A stretch of 64,000 bases of DNA from Xenoacremonium recifei (GCA_012184525.1 WOFQ01000011.1:620001-684000), one strand, 5' to 3'. Positions 9,896 to 22,371 are shown, counted from the first letter of the stretch. Notes: generated by a model from the letters alone, not told the origin. Program-made: numbers and translations.

Positions 9896-10759
9896 ATGGA
9901 GACCTGCTGTACTTGCGCCAAGATCCTTTCAGCCACACCGCCCTATCCAGCGGAGAAGGAGAAGGAAGCTGAAGCTCTGCCAGAAGACCGCAGAGTGCGC
10001 TGCTGCTCCAGGATAATATGCGGGAGATGCATCCACGTTCGTCAACGCCACCTCTGAATCCCTGCTCCGGCCATGTCTGATGTATTGCTATAGAACAACG
10101 AGCGCTTTGCCGAATACTGTCCTTACTGCCAGATATCGACCGTGCCCTCGTCTCTGCCACAAAGACTTAGAGAGCCGCCATCCTACACCTCCCTGCCGTC
10201 GTCCAGCGCGCGGACAGCGGAAGTCTCGGACCTCCCACCGCCATATACCGCCAAGACCACGCCCAAGCCCCAAGATTTTGACCCTGAAAAGGCGGCGCTC
10301 GCTATGGAGGATGAGGCTGCTGGGGCTGAGGATATCCTCCACTTTCTAGACCATGAACACGACAGCGTCACCTCGCTCTCGCTCCGCTATGGAGTGCCCG
10401 CCAACGCCTTGCGCCAAACGAATAAGATAACGAGCGACCACCTATTATTAGGGAGACGCACTGTCCTGATACCCGGCAAGTATTACAAGGGCGGCGTCAG
10501 TCTCTCGCCACGACCAGTCGAGGGCGAGGAGGAGGAACGGAGGAAGAACAAGATCCGCCGTTTCATGACATCCTGCAAGGTCTCCGACTATGATATCGCC
10601 TTGGTCTACCTCGAACAGAGCGGTTACGACGTCGAGGTGGCCGTGGGCGCCTACTTCGACGATGAGCTCTGGGACAAGCAACATCCGCATGAGCCACGAC
10701 GCAAAGACAAGGCCAAGAAGCCATACAAGAACCGCGGGCCTTTCTGGCGAGGACTATGA
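9896..10759 (+). CDS. Intracellular LysM protein with N-terminal Cys-rich and C-terminal UBA-like regions
   Basis: Exons 9896-10036 and 10094-10759, joined in phase 0; 268 residues. The N-terminus METCCTCAK, then CCSRIICGRCIH and YCPYC (split by the intron at His 47), forms a compact set of Cys/His pairs that looks like a zinc-binding module. A Pro/Ser-rich linker with PPSY and PPPY follows. A single LysM lies at about 128-175 (HFLDHEHDSVTSLSLRYGVP ... LIPG). The C-terminal part (about 200-240, RFMTSCKVSDYDIALVYLEQ then SGYDVEVAVGAYFDDE) reads like a UBA/TAP-C helical domain. There is no signal peptide or membrane segment, so it is not a secreted chitin-binding effector. It belongs with the intracellular LysM proteins of eukaryotes, whose function is poorly known. 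Tail-to-tail with Rse1, 219 bp apart. Confidence 0.85.
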
Positions 10760-10978
10760 CCAACAAGGGTTGACAACCAAGTGCTTGACTCGATGATTAG
10801 ATTTCATTCATCATGTAACCGTGTGGCAGATACACACGTGTCCATTGTCCGGATGCTCTTGTCCAACCGGGGACTTTTTGCCCATGTACTCTAACGCCGC
10901 CGCCGTCGCCCTGCGCAAACACATCTTGTACAATAAGTATATATCAGACACCCATAAAGATACCACCAGTTTCCTCCT

Positions 10979-13900
10979 TTAGAAAGCAGATCGAGTACGG
11001 ATATCCTGTGGCAGATTAGCAAACGTTGCTCACGTGGTAGACAAGATGAGAGTCCATTTCACTTACACTAATCTTCCGCTCAATTTCCCGGACCGAGCGA
11101 TCCAGCTCTCCGGCAATCATCTGCTTCTTATCATTGGGAAGCAGAGTGTATCGCTCACAGAGATCACCGTCAATGACTCCCTTGACAGGAGCATAGTACC
11201 CACGGTACATAAGGTGATCTCTTCCCGCAAGAGGAGGATCCTCGGTCCTGAGTTGCTGCTCCAGGTTTTGGAAAAAATCACTGTCTTCCCGGCTCACGAA
11301 TGGGATGAAGACACCAATGGTTCCCATAATGCCGCTCCAAAGGAGGACATCCTGGCCACCCACCACAAGACTTGCCTTGGCGATGCTGGTGGGAATGTCC
11401 TGCGTGAAGAAGTGGCACATGAGGCTCAGTCTGTGAGCGGTTCCATGCAGGTAGTCTCGAGAATTGACGAGGTGCACACCGGCCTGCTCTTCATCGGCTT
11501 CATCGCTTGCTTTCTGCGGGCATCGGACGATGTACATGTTGCCAAACTTGTCTCCGCCAGCTACTGATTCGTAGTCGACCATTGTGGTGCAGGTTGTCCA
11601 CCTGGCAACAGTATCGTCAACGAACGGAATTAGCTTGTTTGAGGCCGGCTTGTAAGCTACGTATGTGACACCCTGTTGGACATCGCCAACGATGATGCGG
11701 CTGCCTTGCGTGTTGAGCGAGACGATTTGGTGCGCTGCTACCTCAGCTTGGCATTTTCGTAGCATTTGCCTCATGCCTAGGTCGTAAACCCGAAGCGTCT
11801 TGCCAATGCCCACTAGAACCTTGCCTTGGAAGGGAATAATGGCCAGAGGAGGTTCCTCGATCTTGGTCTTGTGGATGAACTCCAATTCCTTACCGCCCTC
11901 CTGGAATCGGTACACATGGAGATAACCCTCGGAGAAACTTCGAGGATTGACCACCATGTCTTTGCCGGTACCAACGACGAGGAAACTTTCATTGTCCTGG
12001 CTCAAGAACGGTACAATGGCCGCGCTAACAGCAGCCTCATTGTTCTCGAGATCGACGGTTTGCAAGACTTGGGGCTCCTCGGAGACAGGATCGATGACGT
12101 TGATGCATGATGCCCAACGGCGCGAACCCCTGGGATAACCGAATTCTTCTGGTGGAAGTACTTGTGAGTCGCCATTGACGACCCCTGGATCCGCCAGTAG
12201 CTGTGCCCGAAGGTCTGGAGGGAGGGTGTGGTTGTCGGCTTCGATGGTATAGAAAAGGGGTTGATCGGGGTGCTTGATGAGTTTCTTAGGGGTATAGGTC
12301 AACGGGATGGACTTCTGAATCAGCGTTTCACCCAGTCGATCGATGCTGAAGATTCTATGAAAGGGTGTCAGCAAACGTCCAACCCAGAGTTGACATCAAG
12401 TAAAATGGGAAATAAGGTTGCTTTTCAGTAGGAACAATTGGAAAAAATGCGTAATAAGGCCTCATCGCCCTTGGGCATAGGATCCTTGGTTTCATCACGA
12501 GCAACATAGACAAGACAAGAAGAAAAAGCAATCAACATACCTCAGTGACTGGCCTTGAATACCGACGACGCCTTCTTCACATTGTTCACTGCTGAAATTC
12601 CATCCCCATTCAAGGTCAACATAGTTGAGGGGTGTTACCACGAATCCCTTCGTGATAGGGTCGGCATAACCCAGCCAAGGTCTTGAACTCAAGCCCAATA
12701 CGCAGGTCCTACCTTGTACTGTCACTTGGAATAGCCTTACTTCTTTAGGGCCAAGGAACTTTTGCCGCGTGTCTGTCAGCTCGCCAGTGATCTCATCCAG
12801 TACTGTTCGGAGGTAGACACCGGAATGTAGGCCAATGTGAAGGTAGAGTGTTGAGCCACCGGATGAGGAATCCTCCATCGCAATGATGGCCAACGATGTA
12901 GGTGCAGCCGTCAGAGCCTGAACTGACTTATTTTCCAAAGTCGACTCGGGATCCAGACTCAGGATTCGGACTGTACAGTCGTCACAGCCAACAGCAAGGA
13001 ACGAGCTTCTGAGGCGTCCCTCCGGTACATCGCCTAGACTGAGGCATGTAACCGTACCGAACATCTCCTTCTTCTCGTCATACTCTGCAAGAGAGCCATC
13101 TCCATCCATCTCGAAGTAGACGATCTCTCCGGAGCTGAGTGCGACTGCCACTTGGTGAGCATTAGTGGACGCGGCGACGATGGACCGATGCTGAGGAGCT
13201 GCCCATTCGTTGACGTGGCCATTGCGAATATGTCTGATGCCCTTCGGATGAACCTGGATCAGTCCGTCGTCGCCAAGCAGCTGCGCAGCCAATGTTGGAA
13301 CGCTGGTCAGGAATCCCGAGTCGCTGACTTCTTCCACGGTCTCTCCGATGCTTAGCACAAGGGTGGCATTGGTAAAAGAGAGGACGATATAGGCGTCGTA
13401 GTTGTCTGCTCGGTTCAGCTTGAGCGTCCAGACTGCAGAAGGGATTCCGGGTAACTCCGAAGCGACTATCTCGTTCACCTCCAAGCCGTGCTTGAGGGTT
13501 CGGAATGTACTTCGAGCACCGTTTCCGCAGATAGTGTAGATTTGAGGGGCATCTTCCCCGGTGAGATTGGCAACTTTGCAATCTATCAGAGGATTCATGG
13601 CAGGAATGCTCTCAACTAGTGCAAGGTTATCCAACGGCCTCGGATGGAAGTAGACAGGCTCGTAGGAGGCTTTGGGGTCTATGGGGAAGTCGTCACTGAG
13701 GAATTCAAGCTCCTCATCGTCGTCGCCGAGCTTCTCGAACTGGTAGAACGCGTAGTTGCCAAATTGACTGGCAACGTACAGGAACCCGCTTTTCAAGATG
13801 CATAAGCTAGATGCAACTGGCACAGTGTCAAAGTACTTGATCTTCAGCCTTTGTACCTCGCCGGTGGGGTTTCCATCTTCATCTTCAACCATGTCAATGG

Positions 13901-14995
13901 TCAGCTTGAAGAGATCGCCATCCTCGGTTTGAAGAAGGAAGAAGAAGGCGCCTGAGCTTCCTTTCAGTTTGTGCATTACGCCTGCGACAACGGTCCGCTT
14001 TCTGGAGGGATCTTCAGTCGCGCCTCGTCGACGTGGTATTGCAACGCGGAACGCCTCCTGGTTTGAGTGACGATACGTAATGTTCTCTTCGCCGCAAACC
14101 AAAACGCCGCTCGGTCCATCGTTGCCTCCGGGAACTTGGAATAGCAAAGATGCAGTTGGGTCTACAGGATCTGACCATCTCCGGACGACGTGGTTGAGAC
14201 CGAGATCAAGTTCATAGTACACAAGCAGCGTTTCCACCTCTTCCAAGGCTTCTCCCGAAGAATCTTGGTCGACTTCAGAGTAGTCAATTTCTAGAGCAGC
14301 GAACACGGGATTTGAGTAGCCGACGTCGAGGGCAACCATGGAAATGACGAGGACGCCAGGTTTATGGGCCTCTAGAGGTGACGAAATCGTCAACTCAGCC
14401 TGCGAATTGCGGTTCAGCACATAAACGAGCTTGTTCTTCTCGGTAGATGCGATGAGGCAAGCTCGTCCCTTGGGATCACAAGCCAGATATTCTCCGGGAA
14501 TCACCCTTCGGACACCCGATTTGCCAAAAGTCTCTAAATGCAGTCGCGAGAAGCGGTTCTGTGAGGGTTGGTATTCAAGGATCGTGATCCGACCCGAATC
14601 GGTCGCCAGAATCAGGTAATCTATGATCATATGTTAGCCCAAGTTCTTTGATATAGATGATTCGCCCTGCAGGATGCAGGCAGAAGCGCTTCTGTCGCGT
14701 CGCTTTCGAATATCACTAAGTGACCCATCTAGGACGGTGCGGACAACTTACCCTTATTGCTCCCAGCAAGGCGGAATGCCGCTAAAGAACGAATGATGCC
14801 GAAGACATCATGGGACAAGAGGGTAATGACCTTTCCCTGAGAGGGGTCTGGTCGCAGAAGCGTGAGCTGCGAACCAGCACCCGTGATGATGAGTTGTTCC
14901 TTAGTACCCGCGAACTGACCCAGCACGGCCTGGACGACATTGGTCGGCGGCTGGATCGTCAGCGAGTACAGGAACATGTTGGAGGTGGTCGCCAT
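10979..14995 (-). CDS. RSE1: Pre-mRNA splicing factor Rse1 (SF3b130/SAP130)
   Basis: Subunit of SF3b in U2 snRNP, needed for branch-site recognition. Exons: 14752-14995, 12541-14620, 11067-12354 and 10979-11005; all phases agree, 1212 residues, the usual Rse1 length. The N-terminus MATTSNMFLYSLTIQPPT is typical of the family. The protein is a tandem beta-propeller without enzymatic motifs. The MMS1-N/propeller part spans the first two thirds, with DYLILATDSGRITILEY near residue 82. The CPSF-A-type C-terminal domain includes IFSIDRLGETLIQ, VGGQDVLLWSGIMGTIGVFI and DHLMYRGYYAP. The last exon codes for only eight residues (DIRTRSAF), which complete the conserved ending KISDIRTRSAF. DDB1 and CPSF160 share the architecture, but the C-terminus and length favour Rse1. 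It shares a short divergent promoter with Mss51. Confidence 0.95.
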
Positions 14996-15277
14996 GGTCG
15001 CGGCTGGGCGCAGTGAACGCCTGCGCGACTTGGAAGGCTTTGCGTGTCGATTGAGGCGCGTAGGAGCTGTTTGGTGATGGAGCTCGAATGTCCTGTCAGA
15101 GCTTGGATTTCAAAAGTTTCCCAGCGGTCGGTCGGCAAAATGGAGTAACTATTTTGCGGCGCGTCGGAGGTGGGCCCGAGCTTCTTGGAAAGATGCACCG
15201 GCGCAACACCACTAGATTCTCGACAAGAACCGCAGGCCTCCAGACCGAGCTGGAAAAATCGCCGATTCGAGCTCAAA
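14996..15277. promoter_or_regulatory. Short bidirectional promoter between RSE1 and MSS51
   Basis: Only 282 bp separates the outward-facing ATG codons at 14995 and 15278, so core promoters and leaders of both genes must lie here or overlap the coding ends. No TATA box is obvious. Confidence 0.7.
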
Positions 15278-16900
15278 ATGGAGCCGACGATGCGTCGAGC
15301 AGCTTCGAGCCTTTGTGGTCGCTGCTCTGCCTCTCTGCGTAGGCAATTGACCGTCACAACGCCGGTCAAGCCGTGGATGAGAATATCAGGCCATCAGATC
15401 CGAAGCTTTCATGCGACGATTTCCAAGGGACATAAGCACTCGCCGACAGCTCCTGCGACCAGAGAGTTTTCCTCGACTTCCGCTGCCCGATCCGAAGCTG
15501 CCGCTGCTGCGAGTGCGCCCGAGACCTCTGTCCGATTGAGCCAGGATGACCTGTTCCATCCGTTCTCCAAGTCTCCTGTCCCCGAGTTTCGACGTCGAGC
15601 GGCTTTCATGAGACAGCATGCCTACTGCCCGCACCCCGATCACCAGCCTACAAAGCTCCCGACCGTTGCAGCCAAGGGCAAAGATGCTGCGTCATCTGCT
15701 GGAACTCAGGCTCCCGCCCATGTCAACTTTGAGTGCCCGGACTGCGGTCTGCCCGTGTACTGCTGTGAGGAGCACTGGATGGACGATTATGAGAAGCACC
15801 TCGAGATTTGCGACACCCTTCGACAGATAAACGAGGATGACCACGATCTCCGGTCTGGCCGTGTGTTTCACGAGGCCAACCTTCCCGACCTTCAACTGGA
15901 CGATGCTGCCATCAACATGACCAATTGGGATACTTTCATGTATACGCGAGAGTTTGACGCCGTCAACTCAGATCGGTCGATGAGACAGATTACTCGCCTT
16001 CTAACATACCCCATCACTGTGGGCAGCGTCCTTCATGAGCTTAGCCCTTATACTATCAAGGAGGGGGAGCGATTGACAGTGGAAGGCTTGAAGAGCTTCA
16101 GCGGTTAGTATCTGTCATCCAACTGGTCTTCTTTTGTAGCTTAACTAACGGTACCACAGCTCTGCGATACAACTTGCATCCGCCAAAGTCGGGACGCGGC
16201 TCCGGTGTAAACCAGATCAAGCCGGAACCACCAGCTGTCAGGGTTTTCGTTTTGGGCGCCCGTGCCGAATCTTCCCTGCCTCGACCAGCTTGGGTGCAGC
16301 TTGCACATATGTTCCCCGAGGCACGACTACATCTCATCTTCATCGGCCCGGAGAGCATGGCAAACCGGGATGATGAATTCCCTCTGCCTGAACGGACTCC
16401 TTCGAACCCCTTTGGCGCCATTGTCGAGGATCGTGTTTGGTACAAGATGAAGATTAGCACGATTGTGGACTATTATCACACCATTCACAAGACCGGACAC
16501 TTTGCTCCCTACGATCCTTACTTCGACTGCTTCGTCCTCTTCCATCCAGGCCTGGGACATCCCGCCAGCAGCCATGAATGGGAAGAAACCCTGCCCCTCC
16601 TCCTTGAGACCAAGCTTCCCATCATCAGCACTGGATACACCCAGCTCGACTTGGAACGAGATGTTGAGTGGGTGAAAAACAAGTCAAGAGGAGAGTTTGA
16701 TATTCTCTTGGAGCCCGGCGAGAACATTTTCAGGAGTCTGAGATGGGATCTCAACGACGCGGACCCCCAGGATATCAGCTGTGGTAACTGGGGTGTATGG
16801 GCTTTCAGGGGCAAGAGGTACAGTTTCTCGACTCTTCTTCATGCGTTGATAATAGAGACTAATATTTTATAGATATGAGACCACGACAAGAGACGAATAG
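15278..16900 (+). CDS. MSS51: Mitochondrial Mss51-like MYND zinc-finger protein
   Basis: In yeast Mss51 activates translation of COX1 mRNA and couples Cox1 synthesis to cytochrome oxidase assembly; the role here is inferred by homology. Exons: 15278-16103, 16160-16817 and 16873-16900; phases agree, 503 residues. The N-terminus (MEPTMRRAASSLCGRCSASL, then RRQ and basic residues to about 50) is Arg/Ser-rich and fits a mitochondrial presequence. YCPHPDHQ, a CP-type heme-regulatory-like motif, precedes the zinc finger CPDCGLPVYCCEEHW ... HLEIC. The conserved core continues with LRQINEDDHDLRSGR, LTYPITVGSVLHELSPY, IFIGPESM and DCFVLFHPGLGHP, and ends with ISCGNWGVWAFRGKRYE. The frame is open upstream of 15278, but the ATG there is the first one. 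Confidence 0.92.
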
Positions 16901-17610
16901 ACTTGGGGCCGAAGATGTATTGAATAAAGCAGGCGTGGGGATTGGTGGATGTTGTAAGTCATACTGTACAGAAGAATCCGTGTATTATTTGGCGGGCAGT
17001 CTTGGAAGAGTGGTTCCAGCCTGTCCATGTATCAAGAAAAAGATTCATCTCCTGAATAGGCGACTGTCTCCTTCGCGAATTGGGATGTGTTGCTTTCTTC
17101 ATGATCTCGCGCGAGTTTGGGATGGGATTATTCTTGAACATCCCTCTAGTAAAACCCATCATCGCTAGAGCTATACCTTGAAATAAACTGACTCAATGCA
17201 AAAATTTTCTCCACTATCGTATCCTTTCAATTGAATTCTCGTTGTTTTGAGATTCGGGAATTTAGATGTCTTTGTTGTCGTTCTACTTTCATCATGAAGC
17301 TTTCCAGCGCTACCTGCAAGTATCGGTACCTCCAAGCTAATGCACGTGCCGGGGTCCTGCAGTGCACGGTTCAGGCGGCTCAGCCCGCTATGGTGCCCGC
17401 CCGAACAATCAGGGAAGGGGCGACTTGCGTGCAGATGCCAGCTGTAAACTGACATCGTCAGCTCAATATGAACCTCAACACTATCACGACCTCTTCTCGA
17501 CCTTGCATCACGACACGATAGACACCCAGCTTTTTGCCCGTCTTGGGCTGACGGTCCAGCGACATCGGCGAACGGGCCATGCTGCAGCATAGCCTCGAAT
17601 CTCGCCAGCC
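16901..17610. other. Intergenic between MSS51 and the PXA gene
   Basis: 710 bp with the MSS51 3' flank on the left and the promoter and leader of the PXA gene on the right. Frames of up to 224 codons on the minus strand near the right end overlap the start of the PXA gene and have no recognisable motif. I see no RNA gene. Confidence 0.6.
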
Positions 17611-20600
17611 ATGACTGCCATCGCTCCTGTCCGGGCCCCGACCCCCCGATCCACGGCCACGAGCCCTGAACCCGATGCGCGGCCTCCTCTGTCTGCTGGT
17701 GTCCGGCGATCCAATAGGCCTGGTACAACCGATCCTCTCTCTGATCGCGCCACCTCGCTGCTGATACGGCGCACGCTGTGCTCGCAGCAGCTGGGCGAGA
17801 AGGCCCGTGATGCCCAGGTCCCGATTGACGAGCTGCTTCCCCCACTAACCAGCCGGAACGACGTCGACCTCCAGCTCTACGCCTTCCTGGCCATCATCCT
17901 CCGCGAGTTTGTCCAGAGTTGGTACAATAAGATCACCACCGACGAGAACTTCGTGGCCGAGATCATCCACATCATCGCGCATTGCACGAGGGCGCTGGAG
18001 CAGAGATTCAGGAAGGTGGACCTCGAAAGCCTTGTTCTAGACGAGATACCTGATCTGCTCGACAAGCATATCACGGGTGGGTGCCCTGAACTAGACGGAA
18101 CAGACGAGACAAGCCTTCTGACCATTTCCAAGCCTATCGGATAGCCCATGAGCCCATCTCTCGACCACCGGTGGATGCAGACCCCCGAGAGGTCTATCAT
18201 TCGTTATGCCCTCTTCCGCACCTTGCGCCGGTGCCTCGCTCTGACGATCCCCTCACTCAATCAGATCAGCGTGAGAACGAGACGCTCTACCGTCAGCTGC
18301 TGGTACAAGGGGTGCTTGCCATCCTGCTTCCCACTGAGGACCTCGAGAATCCCTGCCTCACGGCCCTCGTTGGACAGATCTTCTCAGAGCTCATCATTGG
18401 CAACGTGATAGCCAATAAAGCATCCCAGCCATGGTTGCTATACGAGGGCATCTGCATCGCGGCAAGGGTGCTTCGGGAGAAGAAAGCCAAGGTCGCCGAA
18501 GCTGCTGTGCCAAGTAGCGAATCACTAGACATCAATATTCCGGTGAAGGGGCGGCGTGGCTGGTCAGCACGAGCCATCTTCCTCTCGATGATCCAACTCG
18601 GAATCCTGCTCGTTGGGGCGATTCGACTCATCGCATTAACCCTGGTCACGACCTCGTCTCTGCCCCCGAGGAGCATGATGGTGGACGAAAAGGGTGTTAT
18701 GACAGATGACGGAAAGCTTCGCGATATCGATTCGCCAGACGCGGGTGCAGGCTACATGGACAAGGCGCCCATCCTGACCTTCCGCATCTGGGGCTGCGTC
18801 GGAAACTTGATGGAGTTGAGCTCTCGTATGCCTTGGCTCGATGGCTTCCTATCATTGTTACAGCATGGCGCCGTCAGAGGCCCCGGACAAATCGCAGGCC
18901 TGAACGGCCCAGTTGACAGGTAAGATGCATCGTCTCTTTGGAGTTCTATACCGCTTCCCCGACCGAGCCTGGACCCTTCCCACCGTCGACCTCGCATGAA
19001 ACGAGAGTCACTGGACCTGTCTCTGCTCCAGTGAGCGTTGAGAGCAGGGAATCTAGGTCATCACCGCTAAGCAGTCGGACCGCACGATGGCTTCGACCCA
19101 CGGCGGACGGACGGTTGATACCGTCACGCTCCCACAAGTTCCCGTCGGATAGAGGAACGCATGAGGTTTCGAATCACATCAAGTCGAGGTGCACAATGTA
19201 CGGAAACCCGCCGAAGGTCAAACTCGGGTCTGTCAGTCCAGTGTCGCGAAACGGACTCGCTCGGCTGGGTCTCCCACATCCGCACAGCCAATGGAAGTCG
19301 AGAGAAGGCCTTCTGGCCTCCGATTGCTCAAAAGACGACCAGGCTGGACCATTATCGTCCACCGAGATGTCGAGTTTACGCGCCCGGACTTAGCCGGCAT
19401 GTGTCGGGGGTCAGCAGCTCCTCGATCGGACGCCTGGGGCCACCCCGCGCGCGCTGGAGACCTGGTTCCTGGCTGCGACGTCGAAGAAAACAGCTTCGGG
19501 ACCTTTTCTTCGCGTCGTGCCGCGCCACCCGCGCAGACTCCTCCTGTGATGAAGCTCAGCTTAGCTCAGAGGAAGATCCAGAAGGAGTAGCCCGAAGCAC
19601 GCCCACCGTGCCGTGTCTCACCGGTCTCGGGCGGCGGGATCGAGGCTCGGTCCATCCCAAGCCACGGATGGGTGATCGGCTGCGGGCTGCTGCTATAGCC
19701 TACTCCGACGACAACGGTCCAGTCCTGCAGCCATGCCCCCAACGTCACCTCATCCAGAGCAGGCCTCTAGCAGGCCTCAGACAGGCAACGCCGCATCCTC
19801 GCATCCGGCTACTGCACGCTTTACATGTGAAGAACTCCTCGGTCTGCTGGTGGCAACAAGCCCGTCTGGTGATATGCGCGGCGGCATCACTTGTCACGCA
19901 CCGTCACGCCTAGGGTCTGAGTCTCCTGCATCGTGCTTCTGCTACTGCAACGCTTGCTTTCCCTCCCCTCCTTCAGCCGCGCCCATGCATGTCCTGTTCT
20001 GCAGCCCAGCGGCACCAGACAAATGCCACCCTCCCTCGACAGGGACCTTGACAGGGGCCGCGCCTCGCTCGACTCGACTCGCTCGCTGGACACTTGCTTC
20101 CCCGCACCCGATGCGATTGTATCTCGCCCGCCCTGCACGCTCAAGCCCCTGGCCTCATTTTCAATCGGGTTTCATGCCCTGCCCAGCAGCGACCTGCAGA
20201 TCTTCGATACCACATGCCCGGCCGCCGCCCGCTGATGCCCGACCAGCCCGCCCATTAACGGGCTCGTGTTATTCACAGCGGCCTCAACCAACCCTGCAGG
20301 GCTCCCCTGACGCCCACAGCCTGCCTCCTCTCCCCCTGGCTTTGTCTTGTCTAGCTCTGGCTCTGGCTCTGATGGATGATAGCCCCTCTCTCGCTGCACC
20401 TGTCCCGCCCATTCCCCCACGCGCAGCTTGGCGCATCTCGTCCATGCTAACCTCTTTGGCAGGCTGCTTTCGCATCACATCCGATCTCTCTTCTCTCCCT
20501 CTCACCTACCCCCCCTCCTTCGCACGCTCCGAGGCGTGCTCTTCCCCAACAACGCCCCCGGCCAGCCCTCCCTGTTCCCCCCCGCCGACGATGCAGAGCT

Positions 20601-20913
20601 GCGCGCCCTGCGTCGCAGAGCGGCTAACGCCCTTTGGGATCTGCTACCGAGGGGGGTGCGGACGCTGTACTTTGGCGGACGCTTGTGGCGGCGGCACGGC
20701 GGCGGCAGCGGCGGCGGCGCGGCAGGCATAGATTTTGAGGCCCCCGAGGAGCAGTACATGGTCGATGAGATGGAGCATCTGCTCCTAGTCCTAGGCGACG
20801 AGTACTGCAACAAGCACCTGATGTACAGCGTGCTCGAACTGGTTCTCGTGCGGCTGATGCCGGAGCTCAGCGAAAAGGGGGTCGTGGAGCTGTGGGATGA
20901 GCGGCTGGGCTAG
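17611..20913 (+). CDS. PXA-domain (phox-associated) membrane protein
   Basis: Exons: 17611-18076, 18145-18919 and 20463-20913; phases agree (1, then 2), 563 residues. The PXA domain begins near residue 45: SLLIRRTLCSQQLG, LPPLTSRNDVDLQLYAFLAI, FVQSWYNKITTDENFV, IIAHCTRALEQRFRKVDLES, then YRQLLVQGVLAILLPTEDLE and LVGQIFSELIIGNVIANK. A hydrophobic helix at about 300-323 (AIFLSMIQLGILLVGAIRLI) suggests membrane anchoring, and a RMPWLDGFLSLLQHG block precedes the long intron. The third exon continues directly with the family's C-terminal block: LLSHHIRSLFS, LRTLRGVLFPNNAPG and DEYCNKHLMYSVLELVLVRL. PXA proteins with PX and RGS domains (Mdm1, SNX13) act in endosome and ER-lysosome contacts. This fungal form lacks PX and RGS domains, so its role is open. 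Confidence 0.85.
18920..20462 (+). other. 1,543-nt intron of the PXA gene
   Basis: Bounded by a GTAAGA donor after GTTGACAG and a TTGGCAG acceptor with an ideal GCTAAC branch site 15 nt upstream. Joining the flanks gives DRLLSHHI in frame, matching the uninterrupted family block, so the boundaries are convincing. The intron is 15-30 times longer than others in the window. It contains frames of 250, 151, 133 and part of 332 codons in different phases, Ser/Pro/Arg-rich and without recognisable motifs. I see no terminal repeats or transposase motifs. Confidence 0.8.
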
Positions 20914-21611
20914 GACGATCACGAACAGGTGTTTTACGTTACGATGCGATATGATACCCTCTTAATGCATAATCCAAGCAAGACACACAGGACAAGACTT
21001 CACCAGGGGGGCACAAGCAGAACGAACAAGAGCTGTAGAGCAAGGGCAATCCCAAAAGCACAAGTGCCGCCCGTTCCTATCCTCGACTATCTCATCCCAT
21101 CTCATCTCGGCTCCGGAAAAGGAATGTCTCGGAGGCCCAGACCGGGAGGATCTCTCACCCCCCGTCCCGTCCTCGCCCCCGACGGCGCCCACGGCACGGC
21201 TCTCTCGAGCCCCCAGAGCGCCCTCCTCATCGTCCGCCTCACTTCACTTCACTCACTCACTATCTCGCCCACTCGCTGAGCCATCCTCTCCACCCGCCCC
21301 TCCCCAGGGCTTTAGAGTCAGGAGAGTAGAGTTGTAACGCGGTCACCTGCATGAAAGCAAGATGGTCTGTCATATTTTTCTTCGTAGTTGATCTCTTTGT
21401 CTCTCCGCGTGTACTCAAGTCCCCTCCCCTCCCCTCCATCCTAAAACTCGAAACAGTACGTATTACGTTCCTCCAATATCAGATCATGTGCGTGCGTTGC
21501 AGTGTCGCAACAAACCAATGCAAAGGAGCGGCCGGGGTGGGAGGCAAGAAAAAGGCTAAGAAAATAAGAAAAAGTAAATCCAAAAATGCGTAGCAGCTGG
21601 CGTGCCGATCG

Positions 21612-21645
<34 letters not shown>

Positions 21646-22371
21646 AGAAGTGAACAGGAAAAGAGAAACGCGGGGATTGGTGGGTGCCCTTGAGGTGCTG
21701 GAACTGTGAAGCTCGCTCGCTCTGTCTTGATGAAGATGTTTGTTCTTGTAGTTGTGGTCCAATATCTGTGTCCTCGACGATGCTCTTTCTCATCGTACAC
21801 TCTCCTCCGCACGTTCCCCGTCGCAGGGAACGCAAAAACAGGTGCAAATAGATATAATATATCAAGCAGTAAGTACTAAAGTATGGGGTGTTGGTCGCGT
21901 GAGCGGGAGAAAGAAGTCTTCCTGGGGGGTATAAGTTGTTTGTAGTTGTTGAGATCGCGCCCGAGCGCTTCTGATGATGTCAGAGAGTCTGTTGCCAGTA
22001 TTGTTTAGGGGTAAACCGTCCGTCCGTTTCCGTTCCGTAGCCTGTGCCGTTGCGTGTCCGTCCGAAGGGATTCCGGTGATGCCTGAGAGCTCATGTTGCA
22101 TCGTCCATGTGAGAGTGAATACAGATAGTTGTGAATGGGTCGTCGTCGTCACTGTACGTGATGAAGCGTGTGATGCTGGTGAGGCGGTCCTCGCCAGTCT
22201 TTCATATCCTCCGAGTCTTGATCCTGAGATCGTGTGCGTGCTGCCCTCGTTTCCTTTCCACCATGACTTCGTGCCGTCATGTCCCTGGTGCCCAGTAATA
22301 AAACAACGATGAAAAGATTAGCGAGAAAGCAGCCACCAAAGAGCAAATACGACGCAATGAGAGCAGCGTCG
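20914..22371. other. Intergenic between two converging genes
   Basis: 1.46 kb holding the 3' flanks of the PXA gene and of the CENP-B-type gene. It has a GT dinucleotide repeat (21611-21645) and a TCACTTCACTTCACTCACTCAC run at 21239-21260. No coding frame with recognisable motifs. Confidence 0.6.
21611..21645. repeat. GT/CA microsatellite
   Basis: About 17 GT units, with one GC interruption near the left end. Confidence 0.95.

Noticed and set aside
19161..19913. Plus-strand frame of 250 codons inside the PXA intron
   Set aside because: Arg/Ser-rich with frequent rare codons, no motif, and competing frames of similar length; not supported as a nested gene.
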